From assembly GCA_002305545.1 (NCBI GenBank), contig DBRG01000021.1, positions 108,211 through 172,210 of the forward strand: a DNA stretch of 64,000 nucleotides, in the 5' to 3' direction. Source of the stretch: Bacteroidales bacterium UBA1374. GTDB taxonomy: Bacteria > Bacteroidota > Bacteroidia > Bacteroidales > UBA932. A program made the position numbers and the translations under genes. Shown here in pieces: positions 8,966 through 18,654 of the stretch. Positions within the stretch are counted from its first letter, which is position 1. Each line of letters starts with the position of its first letter. A model generated the notes under the pieces. That model saw nothing but the letters and a program-made list of their open reading frames with translations, ran no database searches and was not told where the DNA came from.

Positions 8966-10249
8966 TCAACGTCCGGTGACCTGCAGGTAAATGCTTTTTG
9001 CCACCTGGTAATCCCTTATGGCATCAATCCTTTTATCCTGGCTTTCCTGCAGAAAACCACGTGCAGCAAGCAATTCGGTAAGGCTAACAGTACCCGCCCT
9101 GTAATATGTCTCGTTTAAACGGGCATTTTCCTGAGATTCATCAACCGTAAGCTCTGCCAGCAGGTATTTCTGGTAAGATTCCACAAATGAGCCCCAGGCC
9201 TGGCGGATCTGCATAAGCAATTGTTGATGGCCGTCTTCCCGGCGTATTTGTGCTTTTGATTCTTCAAGCTTTTTCTGGCGGATGGCATAAGAACCCCTGG
9301 CCCAATCGGATATGGGAACGCGAACGGCTGCCATGACGGCTCCGTTCCAGTTGTTTTTATCTAAAAGATTTTCGTAATAATAAAACGCACCTACCCCTAC
9401 CTGGGGCATATAGGAAGCGGTTTCTATCTTTTTTTCCAGTGTTGCGGCACGCACGCCCATATCGAGGAGTTTGTATTCTGTTCTGAGAGAGAGTACGGCA
9501 GAGGGTTCAAGAAAATATTGTATGGGATCGTTGATCAGAAGATCTTCAGGAGAAGTGATCACAAAATGATCCACCGAATCTACGGGCAAACCCATCTGAC
9601 GGGCCAGGGCCATGTTAGCCAGGAAAATGCCGTTCTCGAGTTCTACATTTTTTGTACTCAGGGTATGTTGCTGTAATTTCACCTTCAACACTTCGTTTTG
9701 TCCCAGGATTCCTGCATTTACGGCCTGTTGCACGTCTTTATAGAGGGAATCCAGCACCTGCTGCATAACGGCAACGGTTTTTCTTTTTTCATACAATGAA
9801 TACAAAAGCCAGAAGTATTCATCTGTCTTTGCCAGCACTTCATCTTTTTTCTGTGCAGTGAACAGTTCACTGGCACGAATTCCGGTATCGGCAAGTTTTG
9901 TGGAATAAAAAATCTTTCCCCCCATGAATACAGGCTGTACAGCCATTGCGCTCACCAGCACACCGTCTTTGAGCAGCGCCATGCTGCCCAGCATGCCCAG
10001 ATCCAGCGATACGATGGGATTGCTTGCCTGAAAGCCCATTCCAAAGGCGGAAATGTTGGGGAAAAAGTATGTCAGGGCCTGTTTTTTCATCTGTCGCGAT
10101 ATTTCTTCCCCAATCTTCATTTCCTTCAGGAGCGCATTATTTTCAAGGGACATCTGCCTGCATGCTTCCAGGGTATAAGGCTGGGCTGTCAGAGGCTGAA
10201 ATATGGCAGGAAAACAGAGCGTAATTATCAGGTAAATGGTCTTCCTCAT
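8966..10249 (-). CDS. TolC-family outer-membrane efflux protein
   Basis: A 427-residue protein with a signal peptide (MRKTIYLIITLCFPAIFQ) and the opening YTLEACRQMSLENNALLKE typical of TolC/OprM proteins. Two alpha-helical hairpin repeats are visible, the second ending in TYYRAGTVSLTELLAARGFL and LQESQDKRIDAIRDY. It forms the outer-membrane channel of a tripartite pump. It shares one base with the end of the RND transporter gene upstream and is the last gene of the adaptor-RND-TolC operon. Confidence 0.92.
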   Translation of the reverse strand: MRKTIYLIITLCFPAIFQPLTAQPYTLEACRQMSLENNALLKEMKIGEEISRQMKKQALTYFFPNISAFGMGFQASNPIVSLDLGMLGSMALLKDGVLVSAMAVQPVFMGGKIFYSTKLADTGIRASELFTAQKKDEVLAKTDEYFWLLYSLYEKRKTVAVMQQVLDSLYKDVQQAVNAGILGQNEVLKVKLQQHTLSTKNVELENGIFLANMALARQMGLPVDSVDHFVITSPEDLLINDPIQYFLEPSAVLSLRTEYKLLDMGVRAATLEKKIETASYMPQVGVGAFYYYENLLDKNNWNGAVMAAVRVPISDWARGSYAIRQKKLEESKAQIRREDGHQQLLMQIRQAWGSFVESYQKYLLAELTVDESQENARLNETYYRAGTVSLTELLAARGFLQESQDKRIDAIRDYQVAKSIYLQVTGR

Positions 10250-13200
10250 TATAATGTCAGTTTTTCAGGTTCATGAATAGATTTGATCCTGTCCTGTTTC
10301 CTGTAAAATAGCCAATATATAACTGGCAGAAATACAGACACAAAGAACATTGAAGTGAGAACACCAAAAAAGATGGTGGCGGCCATGGGTGCCCAGAGCG
10401 AATCGTTGGTGATCAGCATGGGGATGACTGCAACAGCTGTAGATGAAGATGTCTGGAATATGGGCCGGATGCGCCTGCACCCCGCCATGAATGCTGCTTC
10501 CTTTACAGAGTTGCCTTCCTCACGGAGCGTCTCGGCGTAATCGAACATGATAATGCCGTTGCGAACCACCAGTCCGATCAAGGTTACCAATCCCAGGAAA
10601 GTGGTCAGGCTTACCGGCAGACCAAGCACCCAGGTCCCGGCAAAGGCCCCCAGTATGCTAAGCATAGTAGATCCCATAACCAATAATGACAGGGAGATTT
10701 TTTTGAAGTGAAAAAGCAGGATCAGAAAGATCAGGAAAATGGCAATAACCACCCCTTTTATTATGCCGGGCATCATGGATTTGTCGGCCTGGTAGGTGCC
10801 GCCGTATTCGTACCAGACACCATCGGGCATGGGTGTATCTTCCATAATCTCAACTACCTGGTCAAACACGTCGGTGGATATTTTTCCGTATTTCAGGTCC
10901 ATCATAAGGGTGAGTGTTGGATAACCGTTCCTGCGGACGATCTGGGATATGTTCCATTCCGGTTCCAGTGTGGCAATCTGTCGCAAGGGAACACCCGCAC
11001 CCGGGATAATTCCCTGTACGTATTCGTCTCCCAGCTTATCAGGGGAAGGGGTTTCGTTTTGTCTGTCTGTACGGATCAGTACAGGAACCGTTTTTCCGTC
11101 TGACCACATGGAAGAAACAGGAACTCCTGTATACCTGGACGCCAGGTTAAGTGATAGTAATCCCGGATTGATGCCTACGCGGGATGCTGCTATGGGATCA
11201 ACATGAACTCCTACCCCATATTGCATGCCCCCGAAATCGGAACGGACACTGGCTATATCGGGGATTTTCCTGAATTCAACCGCTAGTGAGTCTGCCAGCT
11301 TCATCATGGCCTGCTTGTTCTCTCCCTTGAGCCTGACTTCTACTTCGTTGGCCGAAAGTAGGGAATAATCCAGCCTCCTTACCCGGACATACGTGCCGGG
11401 AAAATAATGCATGTACTTTTCCTGAAATAAGGCAACAAGGCTTTCTGTGGCCTTGTATGATGGTGTGTTAACAATAAATTGTCCGAAGTGTGGTCCTGGT
11501 ACCTGGGGTGTGTAGGAAGCCTGAAAACGGGGGGCAGTGGTTCCGACAAATGATGTGATGGCCAATACACGGTCATCCAGCTCCATCAGCCTGCGTAATG
11601 AATCTGTGAGCTTCTCTGTTTCACCCAGAGAAGAACCGAACGGCAGGTAAATTTCAACCACGAACTGGTTTCTGTCTGCCATGGGCATCAGGCGCTTAGG
11701 CAATTGCTGGTAAACAAAATAAGGCGATACCAGGAAAAAAATGATAACGGCTATCACCCATTTGGGATGGGCAAAGGATATGCGTAAGGTTTTTTCATAG
11801 AATACGCCGAATAATTCCAGGATGGAAACGCCTCTTTTACTCTTCTGTCGCTGTTTTTCCACCACTTGCTTCAACCCTTTCCTGATAGTGAAGTACTGGA
11901 AATAAGGTATGAACAGCATGGCAATCAACAAAGAGACCATCAGGGAAATGGAAATGGTCCAGGGTGCCATGAAAATGAACTCGACAAAATTTTCGGGAAA
12001 TGTGAAATAAAAGGGGAAGAAGGTAATGCTGATAGCCAGTGTAGCAGAAAAGACAGATTTGAAGTAGGAATTGGCTGCAGTAATGGAAGCTTTCCAACGG
12101 CTCATACCCTGGTCCAGCAGGGTCATATAATTGTCTATGACCACTATGCTGTCATCCACGACCATACCCAAAACAACCAGCAGGGAAGCCAGAGTTACGG
12201 TATTGATCTCGAAGCCAAGGATATACATCAACCCCAAGGATATGAAAATGGTAATGGGAATGGTAACTGCGGCAACGGAAGCCACACGCAGTGGAAGCAT
12301 TACCATCATGACAGCAATAACTGTCAAAACTGCCAGAAGCATTTCCTTTAGGAATGAATAAACCGAATCCTTCACCACCTGGGGCTGGTCTGCTATCCGG
12401 AAAACGCTTACATCAGGAGGAAGTTCAGATTCAAAGTCCTTCAATACCAGGTCCACCTGCTTTCCCAGATCCACCATATCAAATCCCTTGCTCATTTCCA
12501 TGGACAGGAGAAGGCATTTTTTGCCGTTGTTTGTTATGTAAGAAGTCGGGGCAGGGTATTCCTTGCTTACACGTCCTACATCCTTGACACGAAGGACATT
12601 GCCCGAAGGATCAAAGTAAATCGGTTGTTCCAGGATTTGTCTTTCGTTCTGATAAGCGTTGTTCAAATGGACCGGTATGCTCCCGTTCAATGTATTGACC
12701 GTCCCGGCTGAAGTAACCAGGCCCGAGGAAAAAAGCTGAACCATAATCTGTTGCGTATTCATAGAATAGGCAGCCAGTTTCTCTTTGTCAAGATATATGT
12801 TGATCTGTTCCTGCTGCTGGCCATAACGCTTGATATTGGTTACTATGGGCAGAGGCCTGAGGCGCCCTTCCAGCCCGTCAAGATAGTCATCCAGCTGTTC
12901 ATATGTCAAGGATTCGCTTTCCAGAGTAATAAGAATGGCCGAGGTTTCGCCAAACTCACTGATGACCATCAGCGGCAATACTCCGGGAGGCAACTGGGTT
13001 TTGAATTCCTCCAGGTCGAGGCGGAGGTTCGCATAGAAATTGCGTGGCGATTTCTCCTTTTCTGTAAGATCCAGGACAAAGTAGACTATCCCCTCGCGGG
13101 TCAGGGAGTAAGTCTTTTCACGATCAATCTCTTTATAGCTGAGGATACGTTTTTCCAGTGGGATGGTCAGTTGTTCTTCCACCTGCTCCGATGAAGCTCC

Positions 13201-13371
13201 CGGGTAAACACCCACGACCAAAGCATTGCGTATTGTGAAATCAGGGTATTCCTTCTTGGGCATATTGGGCAGGGCATAGATACCCAGAACAACAAGGAAA
13301 GAAACCAACAGTAAAACGATCTTATGATTGTGCATTGTCCACTCGACAACGCCTCTTCGTTTTTTACTCAT
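10249..13371 (-). CDS. RND-family inner-membrane efflux transporter
   Basis: A 1040-residue protein of the AcrB/HAE type with the usual two-fold layout: membrane helix at about 15-35, a periplasmic porter domain, a six-helix bundle, a second porter domain and a final helix bundle. The proton-relay motif is visible (VVLGMVVDDSIVVIDNY, two adjacent Asp). The second half has the matching GLVVRNGIIMFDY, with Arg-Asn in place of the Asp pair, as in other RND pumps. It uses proton motive force to expel hydrophobic compounds or metals. No CusA/CzcA-type metal motif is obvious, so a drug or detergent substrate is more likely. It overlaps the adaptor gene by 8 bp. Confidence 0.94.
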   Translation of the reverse strand: MSKKRRGVVEWTMHNHKIVLLLVSFLVVLGIYALPNMPKKEYPDFTIRNALVVGVYPGASSEQVEEQLTIPLEKRILSYKEIDREKTYSLTREGIVYFVLDLTEKEKSPRNFYANLRLDLEEFKTQLPPGVLPLMVISEFGETSAILITLESESLTYEQLDDYLDGLEGRLRPLPIVTNIKRYGQQQEQINIYLDKEKLAAYSMNTQQIMVQLFSSGLVTSAGTVNTLNGSIPVHLNNAYQNERQILEQPIYFDPSGNVLRVKDVGRVSKEYPAPTSYITNNGKKCLLLSMEMSKGFDMVDLGKQVDLVLKDFESELPPDVSVFRIADQPQVVKDSVYSFLKEMLLAVLTVIAVMMVMLPLRVASVAAVTIPITIFISLGLMYILGFEINTVTLASLLVVLGMVVDDSIVVIDNYMTLLDQGMSRWKASITAANSYFKSVFSATLAISITFFPFYFTFPENFVEFIFMAPWTISISLMVSLLIAMLFIPYFQYFTIRKGLKQVVEKQRQKSKRGVSILELFGVFYEKTLRISFAHPKWVIAVIIFFLVSPYFVYQQLPKRLMPMADRNQFVVEIYLPFGSSLGETEKLTDSLRRLMELDDRVLAITSFVGTTAPRFQASYTPQVPGPHFGQFIVNTPSYKATESLVALFQEKYMHYFPGTYVRVRRLDYSLLSANEVEVRLKGENKQAMMKLADSLAVEFRKIPDIASVRSDFGGMQYGVGVHVDPIAASRVGINPGLLSLNLASRYTGVPVSSMWSDGKTVPVLIRTDRQNETPSPDKLGDEYVQGIIPGAGVPLRQIATLEPEWNISQIVRRNGYPTLTLMMDLKYGKISTDVFDQVVEIMEDTPMPDGVWYEYGGTYQADKSMMPGIIKGVVIAIFLIFLILLFHFKKISLSLLVMGSTMLSILGAFAGTWVLGLPVSLTTFLGLVTLIGLVVRNGIIMFDYAETLREEGNSVKEAAFMAGCRRIRPIFQTSSSTAVAVIPMLITNDSLWAPMAATIFFGVLTSMFFVSVFLPVIYWLFYRKQDRIKSIHEPEKLTL

Positions 13372-14413
13372 TTGTTACGGTAACCTTAATGTTTTCGCTC
13401 AATCTCTGATATCCTTCCACCACGATCCTGTCTCCGGGAGAAATTCCTTTCAGGACAGAGATCCCCCCCGGCACAATCTCACCCACCTGGACCATCCTTC
13501 TTTGTACAACATTGTCCTGGTCCAGGAGCCATACAAAATGACCTTTGCCGAATTCCAGGGGAAGCACGGCGCGAACCGGCACCACCAGCGCAACCTCTGC
13601 GGGCAGGTTATTCAGAAAAACTTTACAGACCATGCCCGGAAGCAATCCAGCAACTTCCCTGTCCAGAGAAATCCTGACCTCGTAACCATGGGTATAAGGG
13701 TGTGCCTTAACGCCTTTTTCTGTTACCTTTCCGTCCAGTTCCAGATTCCGGAGCGCTCCTACCACAATTCGGGCGGCCTGCCCGGTACGGGTGTCAAATA
13801 TTTCATTTTCAGGGACAGAAACCTTCACCATAGGGTTGTGTGTATTCAATAAAGACAGCACAGGCTGATCCGGCAGCACATTCATTCCGGGTTCCATCAT
13901 GCGTTTTCCGACCACCCCCCGTTGCGGGGCAATGAGTTTTGTCTCGGCCAGGGCCATTGCAGAAATGCGTTCGGCTGCCCTTGCCTGTTCGAGTTTGGTC
14001 TGGATATCAATGTATTGTATTTCCGGCAGGCTCCGGGATTCATACAAAAGGGTCATCCTCTGGTAGGCATCCTCTGCTTGCCTGAGCGTGGCTGCCGTAG
14101 TGGCATGCATGCTTTCCAGCAATTCATCATCGGTCTGTGCAAGTAATTGTCCTTCCCGGACCTCCTGCCCTTCTGTGACATAAACGTTTTTAATTTTCCC
14201 GGGAGCCGGAAAACTCAATAAGACATTGTTCGATTCTTCCAACACTCCCACATACTCCCTTTCAGATCCCAACGTGGTTTCGGAGACAGTATGAACACGC
14301 ACATTTACCTTAAGTGGTAATTGTTCGCGCTTTTCAGGCTTTGATCTGCAGGAAGAGAGGAGTGCCAAAAGGCCAAAAACAATAAGAATACCAGATTTTT
14401 TGAACAATTCCAT
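13364..14413 (-). CDS. RND efflux periplasmic adaptor (membrane fusion) lipoprotein
   Basis: From the preferred ATG at 14413 the protein has 349 residues and a lipoprotein signal (ILIVFGLLALLSSC). The barrel-sandwich half-motifs flank a coiled-coil hairpin: SFPAPGKIKNVYVTEGQEV near residue 65, and ETKLIAPQRGVVGKRMMEPG near 150. The longer in-frame start at 14452 is upstream of the -7 box at 14434-14441 and is rejected. The protein bridges the RND pump and the TolC channel. As the first gene of the operon it sets pump expression. No regulator is adjacent. Confidence 0.92.
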   Translation of the reverse strand: MELFKKSGILIVFGLLALLSSCRSKPEKREQLPLKVNVRVHTVSETTLGSEREYVGVLEESNNVLLSFPAPGKIKNVYVTEGQEVREGQLLAQTDDELLESMHATTAATLRQAEDAYQRMTLLYESRSLPEIQYIDIQTKLEQARAAERISAMALAETKLIAPQRGVVGKRMMEPGMNVLPDQPVLSLLNTHNPMVKVSVPENEIFDTRTGQAARIVVGALRNLELDGKVTEKGVKAHPYTHGYEVRISLDREVAGLLPGMVCKVFLNNLPAEVALVVPVRAVLPLEFGKGHFVWLLDQDNVVQRRMVQVGEIVPGGISVLKGISPGDRIVVEGYQRLSENIKVTVTNE

Positions 14414-14433
14414 AACAGATTGGTTAATGAATG

Positions 14434-14441
14434 CAAAAGTA
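14434..14441 (-). promoter_or_regulatory. Promoter -7 box for the efflux operon
   Basis: TACTTTTG on the minus strand matches TAnnTTTG, 20 bp before the adaptor ATG at 14413, with T-rich TTG-containing sequence upstream. Confidence 0.45.
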
Positions 14442-14462
14442 AACAAAATCAATCAAAACCAT

Positions 14463-14470
14463 TATATTTG
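14463..14470 (+). promoter_or_regulatory. Promoter -7 box for queH
   Basis: TATATTTG lies only 12 bp before the ATG at 14483, which implies a very short 5' leader if used. Confidence 0.5.
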
Positions 14471-14482
14471 CAACCGACGACT

Positions 14483-15064
14483 ATGAAAATTAACGATAAA
14501 AAACTCCTGCTTCATGCCTGTTGCGGCCCCTGTTCAACAACAGCCCTGGAACGCTTGTCAGAGGATTATTGCGTTACTGTCTTTTACTATAATCCCAATA
14601 TTGCTCCACATGGTGAATATAACCTACGCAGGGATGAAGCGAAAAGATTTTCTGAACAAGCCTATGGCGGAAAAGTACTTTTTGTAGAAGGCCGGTACGA
14701 ACCCGATGTGTTTCTTAAAGCTGTCAAGGGATTTGAAAAGGAACCCGAGGGCGGATTCCGATGTGAGATATGCTTCAGGCTCAGGCTGGAAGAAACTGCT
14801 CGTTATGCAAAGGATCACGGTTTTTCACTTTTTTGTACCACCTTGACCGTCAGTCCGTACAAAAACGCATTGCTGATCAATAAAACAGGGGAAGATCTGG
14901 CGGTTCAATACAACGGACTGACCTACCTGCCTTCAGATTTCAAAAAACGGAACGGTTTCCGCCGTTCCATCGAGCTATCTCAATCTTACAATATTTACCG
15001 TCAGAATTACTGCGGGTGTATTTTTTCTTTATCCCCCTCTTCTATTTGTAAAGGAAACGCTTGA
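14483..15064 (+). CDS. queH: Epoxyqueuosine reductase QueH
   Basis: A 193-residue protein that begins with the QueH motif LLLHACCGPC (adjacent Cys pair at 13-14, third Cys at 17) and has the later pair in RCEICFRLRL. These four cysteines bind the iron-sulfur cluster in QueH. The enzyme reduces epoxyqueuosine to queuosine in the tRNA anticodon and is unrelated to the cobalamin-dependent QueG. The ATG at 14483 is chosen because it follows a promoter box closely and starts the conserved region. The end overlaps the 3' end of the opposing acyl-CoA ligase gene by 23 bp. queA, the preceding step, lies at 30170-31420. Confidence 0.93.
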   Translation: MKINDKKLLLHACCGPCSTTALERLSEDYCVTVFYYNPNIAPHGEYNLRRDEAKRFSEQAYGGKVLFVEGRYEPDVFLKAVKGFEKEPEGGFRCEICFRLRLEETARYAKDHGFSLFCTTLTVSPYKNALLINKTGEDLAVQYNGLTYLPSDFKKRNGFRRSIELSQSYNIYRQNYCGCIFSLSPSSICKGNA

Positions 15065-16688
15065 TACTGCGTTTGGGTGTCTTTTCAAAAGCTTCGGGTT
15101 GTAATTCTATTTTTGCTATACGGCTGAAAACCGGTAACAGCATATTGAGTCTCATTCGGTTTTCTTCCATTAGTTGCGCCAGGTGCATAGAATCCAGGGA
15201 TTCCTGGGACACGCGGTCATAATCTGGAAATACCAGGGCTACCAGTTTTTTATCGCGCTCCACGACTATGGATTCCACCACGTAGGGCTGGTTGTTCAAC
15301 TTGTCTTCGATCTCCTCGGGATAAATATTCTGGCCGCTTGCCCCAATGATAAGGTTCTTGCTGCGTCCCTTGATAAACACATTATTGTCCTTATCCATAA
15401 GCCCAAGATCACCGGTACGCAACCATCCGTCTTTGGTAAAGGCAGCTGCCGTTGCCTCTGGGTTCTTGTAATATCCGATCATAACATTGTCTCCCCGGGC
15501 CTGGATTTCTCCCACTATGGTAAGGGGATCATCGGAATCAATTCTGAGCGACATCCGTTGTACGGGTTTTCCGCACGAACTTTTAACAAACCTGGCCGTA
15601 TCTTCATAAGAAAGCAGCGGCCCGCATTCGGTCATCCCGTAACCTACCGTATAAGGCAGTTTAACGGCTTTCATCAGATCTTCCACTTCCTGGTTGATGG
15701 CCGCGCCTCCAATGATGATGGTGCGGATACTTCCGCCAAAGGCATGCAGTAGTTTTTTCCGTATCTGCTTGTAAATCACAGAAGCCAGTCCGGGAACTTT
15801 CATGATTGATTTGACAACCGGTTTCCGGATGGTGGGAAAAACAGAACTCTTGAAGATTTTTTCTATCACAAGGGGCACGGTAATCAACATATAGGGTTTG
15901 ACCGTTGCCAGGGCGTCCAGCAGCACCTTGGGAGAAGGGACTTTTCCCAGGAAAAAGACCTGAGTTCCTCCTGCAAGCTGGTAAAGGTATTCAAAGGCCA
16001 TTCCATACATATGGGCCATCGGCAGCATGGAAACCAGCGTGTCACCGGGACCGTTTGGCATTTCACTTTGTCCGAACTGGATATTGGAGCTTATATTTCT
16101 GTAGGTCAGCATGACCCCTTTAGGGGCACTGGTAGTGCCGGAAGTGTAGTTGATCAGGGCCAGATCATCAAAATTATCGGTAGGATAACTGACCTGTTCT
16201 GGACCAAATCCGTTGGGATATTTTTCTTTGAACAGAACCTCTATCGAGGCATGGGCCTGAGTCACCGCAGGATCTTTGGAATAAAGGAGTTCATAGTCTT
16301 CCAGGCAAATAACCAGTTTCAGAAGAGGCATCTTTGCCATGTCGATCTTTTCCCAGATATCCCGGCTCACAAAAAAGACACAGGCCTCTGAATGATCTGT
16401 CAGTGTCATAACGCTTTCGGGCAAAAAATCGTTCAGTAAAGGCACTGCGACTGCTTCATAAGCAGTAACTGCCAGAAACGAAATACCCCATTCTGCACTG
16501 TTGGGGCCGCAAAGCGCTACCTTGTCGCCTTTTTTCAACCCCAGTTTTTCAAACAGAATATGGTGCCGGGCAACATGTTGGGCTATCTCGCCATACGTAT
16601 AGGAGTTCTTCTTGTAATTGGTGAGTCCGGGCATGTCCCATGCCTTGACAATACTGTGTTGGATATATTCCAGATAATGAGTTTTCAT
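15042..16688 (-). CDS. AMP-forming acyl-CoA synthetase (FadD-like)
   Basis: A 548-residue protein of the ANL superfamily. The P-loop signature INYTSGTTSAPKGVML is at about residue 180, the GYGMTECGP motif at about 345, the hinge region near GWLRTGDLGLMD and the C-terminal catalytic Lys in KTPKRSIKR. It activates a carboxylate with ATP and CoA. Chain length cannot be read with confidence; overall it resembles long-chain ligases. It lies 69 bp behind the thiolase gene on the same strand, so it may be the last gene of the lysine operon and could capture or release acyl-CoA there. It ends convergently inside queH. Confidence 0.88.
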   Translation of the reverse strand: MKTHYLEYIQHSIVKAWDMPGLTNYKKNSYTYGEIAQHVARHHILFEKLGLKKGDKVALCGPNSAEWGISFLAVTAYEAVAVPLLNDFLPESVMTLTDHSEACVFFVSRDIWEKIDMAKMPLLKLVICLEDYELLYSKDPAVTQAHASIEVLFKEKYPNGFGPEQVSYPTDNFDDLALINYTSGTTSAPKGVMLTYRNISSNIQFGQSEMPNGPGDTLVSMLPMAHMYGMAFEYLYQLAGGTQVFFLGKVPSPKVLLDALATVKPYMLITVPLVIEKIFKSSVFPTIRKPVVKSIMKVPGLASVIYKQIRKKLLHAFGGSIRTIIIGGAAINQEVEDLMKAVKLPYTVGYGMTECGPLLSYEDTARFVKSSCGKPVQRMSLRIDSDDPLTIVGEIQARGDNVMIGYYKNPEATAAAFTKDGWLRTGDLGLMDKDNNVFIKGRSKNLIIGASGQNIYPEEIEDKLNNQPYVVESIVVERDKKLVALVFPDYDRVSQESLDSMHLAQLMEENRMRLNMLLPVFSRIAKIELQPEAFEKTPKRSIKRFLYK

Positions 16689-16757
16689 AACCTAATTTTT
16701 TTAAACTGGTTAAAAATACGTATTTTTTTGAAATATACCCTTTCCCGGGCAGATAAT

Positions 16758-17960
16758 TCATACGTTCCTCAGAATCAGCGCAGTTCCCATTCCGCCTCCA
16801 ATGCACAAGGAAGCAAGTCCGTAGCGGGCTTTTCTGCGCTTCATTTCATATAGCAGGGTCACTGTTATGCGGTTCCCGGATGCGCCTATGGGATGTCCCA
16901 GGGCTATGGCTCCCCCGTTAACATTGCAATGTGTATCAAGCCATGAACGGTCCACGCCCTGCTGTTGTTGCAGCTCATACATAACACCAAGGGATTGGGC
17001 GGCGAAAGCCTCGTTGAGTTCCACAAGGTCCATCTGATCCAGTGTCATCCGGGCCCTTTTGAGCACCTTGTCAATAGCCGGTACGGGTCCCAACCCCATA
17101 TAGGCCGGATCAACACCTGCCTGTGCCGTAGCCACGACTTCTGCAAGGAGAACCAGGCCATGGTCCTTAATTGCCTTTTCGGAGGCAAGCAATACAAACG
17201 AAGCCCCGTCATTGATCCCCGAGGCGTTAGCCGCCGTGACTGTTCCGTCTTTTTTGAAAGCGGGACGAAGAGAAGCCATCTTTTCCAGTGATGTGGTCCT
17301 GTTGGGGAATTCATCTGTGTCAAAGACTATGGTTTCCTTCTTACGTGCAATGCTGACTGGAACAATTTCTTCTTTGAATTTTCCGGAATCAATGGCATGA
17401 ATCGCTTTCTGCTGCGAGTTGAATGCAAATTCGTCCTGCTGCTCACGGGTAATATGATACTTTTCGGCAATGTTCTCAGCGGTAATACCCATGTGATAAT
17501 TTCCAAAGGCGTCGGTCAGCCCGTCACATACCATATGGTCGACAGCTTTGAAATCCCCCATCTTGATTCCTTCCCTTATGCCATGCATAACAAATCCCGA
17601 TGAAGACATGTTTTCCACCCCTCCGGCCAATACAACCGATGCCTGCCCGGCAAGGATTGACTGGCATCCGTTCATTATCGATTTCATGCCGCTTCCGCAG
17701 ATCATGTTCACACCATAGGCCGGAACATGGTGTGGAATTCCCGCATTAACGGCCGCCTGGCGGGCGACACCCTGTTTTTGTCCTGCCATGAGTATGTTCC
17801 CCACGATGACTTCATCTATTACAGACGGGTCAAGTTTTGTTTCTTCCAGGATTTTACGGATGACTACCGATGCTATCTCGGCAGGGCTAAGACTGGTTAG
17901 TGAACCCATCATTTTCCCTATGGCTGTACGTTTTGCTGCTACGATGTATATTTTTTCCAT
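16758..17960 (-). CDS. atoB: Acetyl-CoA C-acetyltransferase (thiolase)
   Basis: A 400-residue thiolase with all three active-site motifs: the nucleophilic Cys near residue 88 (NMICGSGMKS), the His of GGAIALGHPIGASG, and the second Cys of SLCIGGGMG near 386. Length and motifs fit a biosynthetic-type acetoacetyl-CoA thiolase. In this operon it would cleave acetoacetyl-CoA plus CoA into two acetyl-CoA, ending lysine breakdown. It lies 19 bp behind the CoA transferase B gene. Confidence 0.93.
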   Translation of the reverse strand: MEKIYIVAAKRTAIGKMMGSLTSLSPAEIASVVIRKILEETKLDPSVIDEVIVGNILMAGQKQGVARQAAVNAGIPHHVPAYGVNMICGSGMKSIMNGCQSILAGQASVVLAGGVENMSSSGFVMHGIREGIKMGDFKAVDHMVCDGLTDAFGNYHMGITAENIAEKYHITREQQDEFAFNSQQKAIHAIDSGKFKEEIVPVSIARKKETIVFDTDEFPNRTTSLEKMASLRPAFKKDGTVTAANASGINDGASFVLLASEKAIKDHGLVLLAEVVATAQAGVDPAYMGLGPVPAIDKVLKRARMTLDQMDLVELNEAFAAQSLGVMYELQQQQGVDRSWLDTHCNVNGGAIALGHPIGASGNRITVTLLYEMKRRKARYGLASLCIGGGMGTALILRNV

Positions 17961-17979
17961 GATCGTGATTATATTATGA

Positions 17980-18633
17980 TTACATATTTTTTAAGTCTTT
18001 TGAAATGATCAGCCGGCACCCCGTGGCCTCCTGTACCTGTTCCAGGGTAAACTCACTGTTGATTTCTTTGAGCATCAGGCCATCAGGAGTTACATCCATA
18101 ACACCCATTTCTGTGATAATCCGGTCTACCTGGCCGGCCGCAGTCAGGGGCAGGGTGCAATGCTTAAGAATTTTATGATTCCCTTTGGCAGTATGCTCCA
18201 TGGTAACGATGACTTTTTTTGCACCGGTGATCAGGTCCATGGCCCCTCCAATTCCCGGTGTCTTGACCCCGGGTATAGACCAGTTTGCAATGTTTCCTTT
18301 CTCATCCACCTGCAACGATCCCAGCATGGTAACATCCACATGTCCCCCCCTGATTATGGCAAATGATGTGGCGGAATCAAAACAGGAACCTCCGGGCTGC
18401 AATGTGATGGGCCCTCCCCCGGCATCAATCAGGTCAGGATCTTCCTGGCCCGGTTCAGGCGGATTTCCCATACCCATGCATCCGTTCTCAGATTGCATGA
18501 TCACTTTGACTTTAGGCGACAGGTATTTCAAAACCTGTGTAGGAAGTCCTATGCCCAGATTTACTACGTCTCCGTCTTTCAACTCAATGGCTGCGCGACG
18601 CGCAATGGTTTCCCTGACTTGATTCTTGTCCAT
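17980..18633 (-). CDS. atoA: CoA transferase subunit B (acetoacetate CoA-transferase type)
   Basis: A 217-residue class I CoA transferase beta subunit with the catalytic Glu in QSENGCMG (residue 49) and the GIGLPTQV opening. It works with the alpha subunit to move CoA onto acetoacetate, giving acetoacetyl-CoA. Its partner is not adjacent: the alpha subunit gene is the first gene of the same operon, 27884-28528, with eight genes between them. The promoter-proximal and distal placement of two obligate partners is unusual. Confidence 0.9.
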   Translation of the reverse strand: MDKNQVRETIARRAAIELKDGDVVNLGIGLPTQVLKYLSPKVKVIMQSENGCMGMGNPPEPGQEDPDLIDAGGGPITLQPGGSCFDSATSFAIIRGGHVDVTMLGSLQVDEKGNIANWSIPGVKTPGIGGAMDLITGAKKVIVTMEHTAKGNHKILKHCTLPLTAAGQVDRIITEMGVMDVTPDGLMLKEINSEFTLEQVQEATGCRLIISKDLKNM

Positions 18634-18654
18634 GATATTATGCTTAAAATTGTT

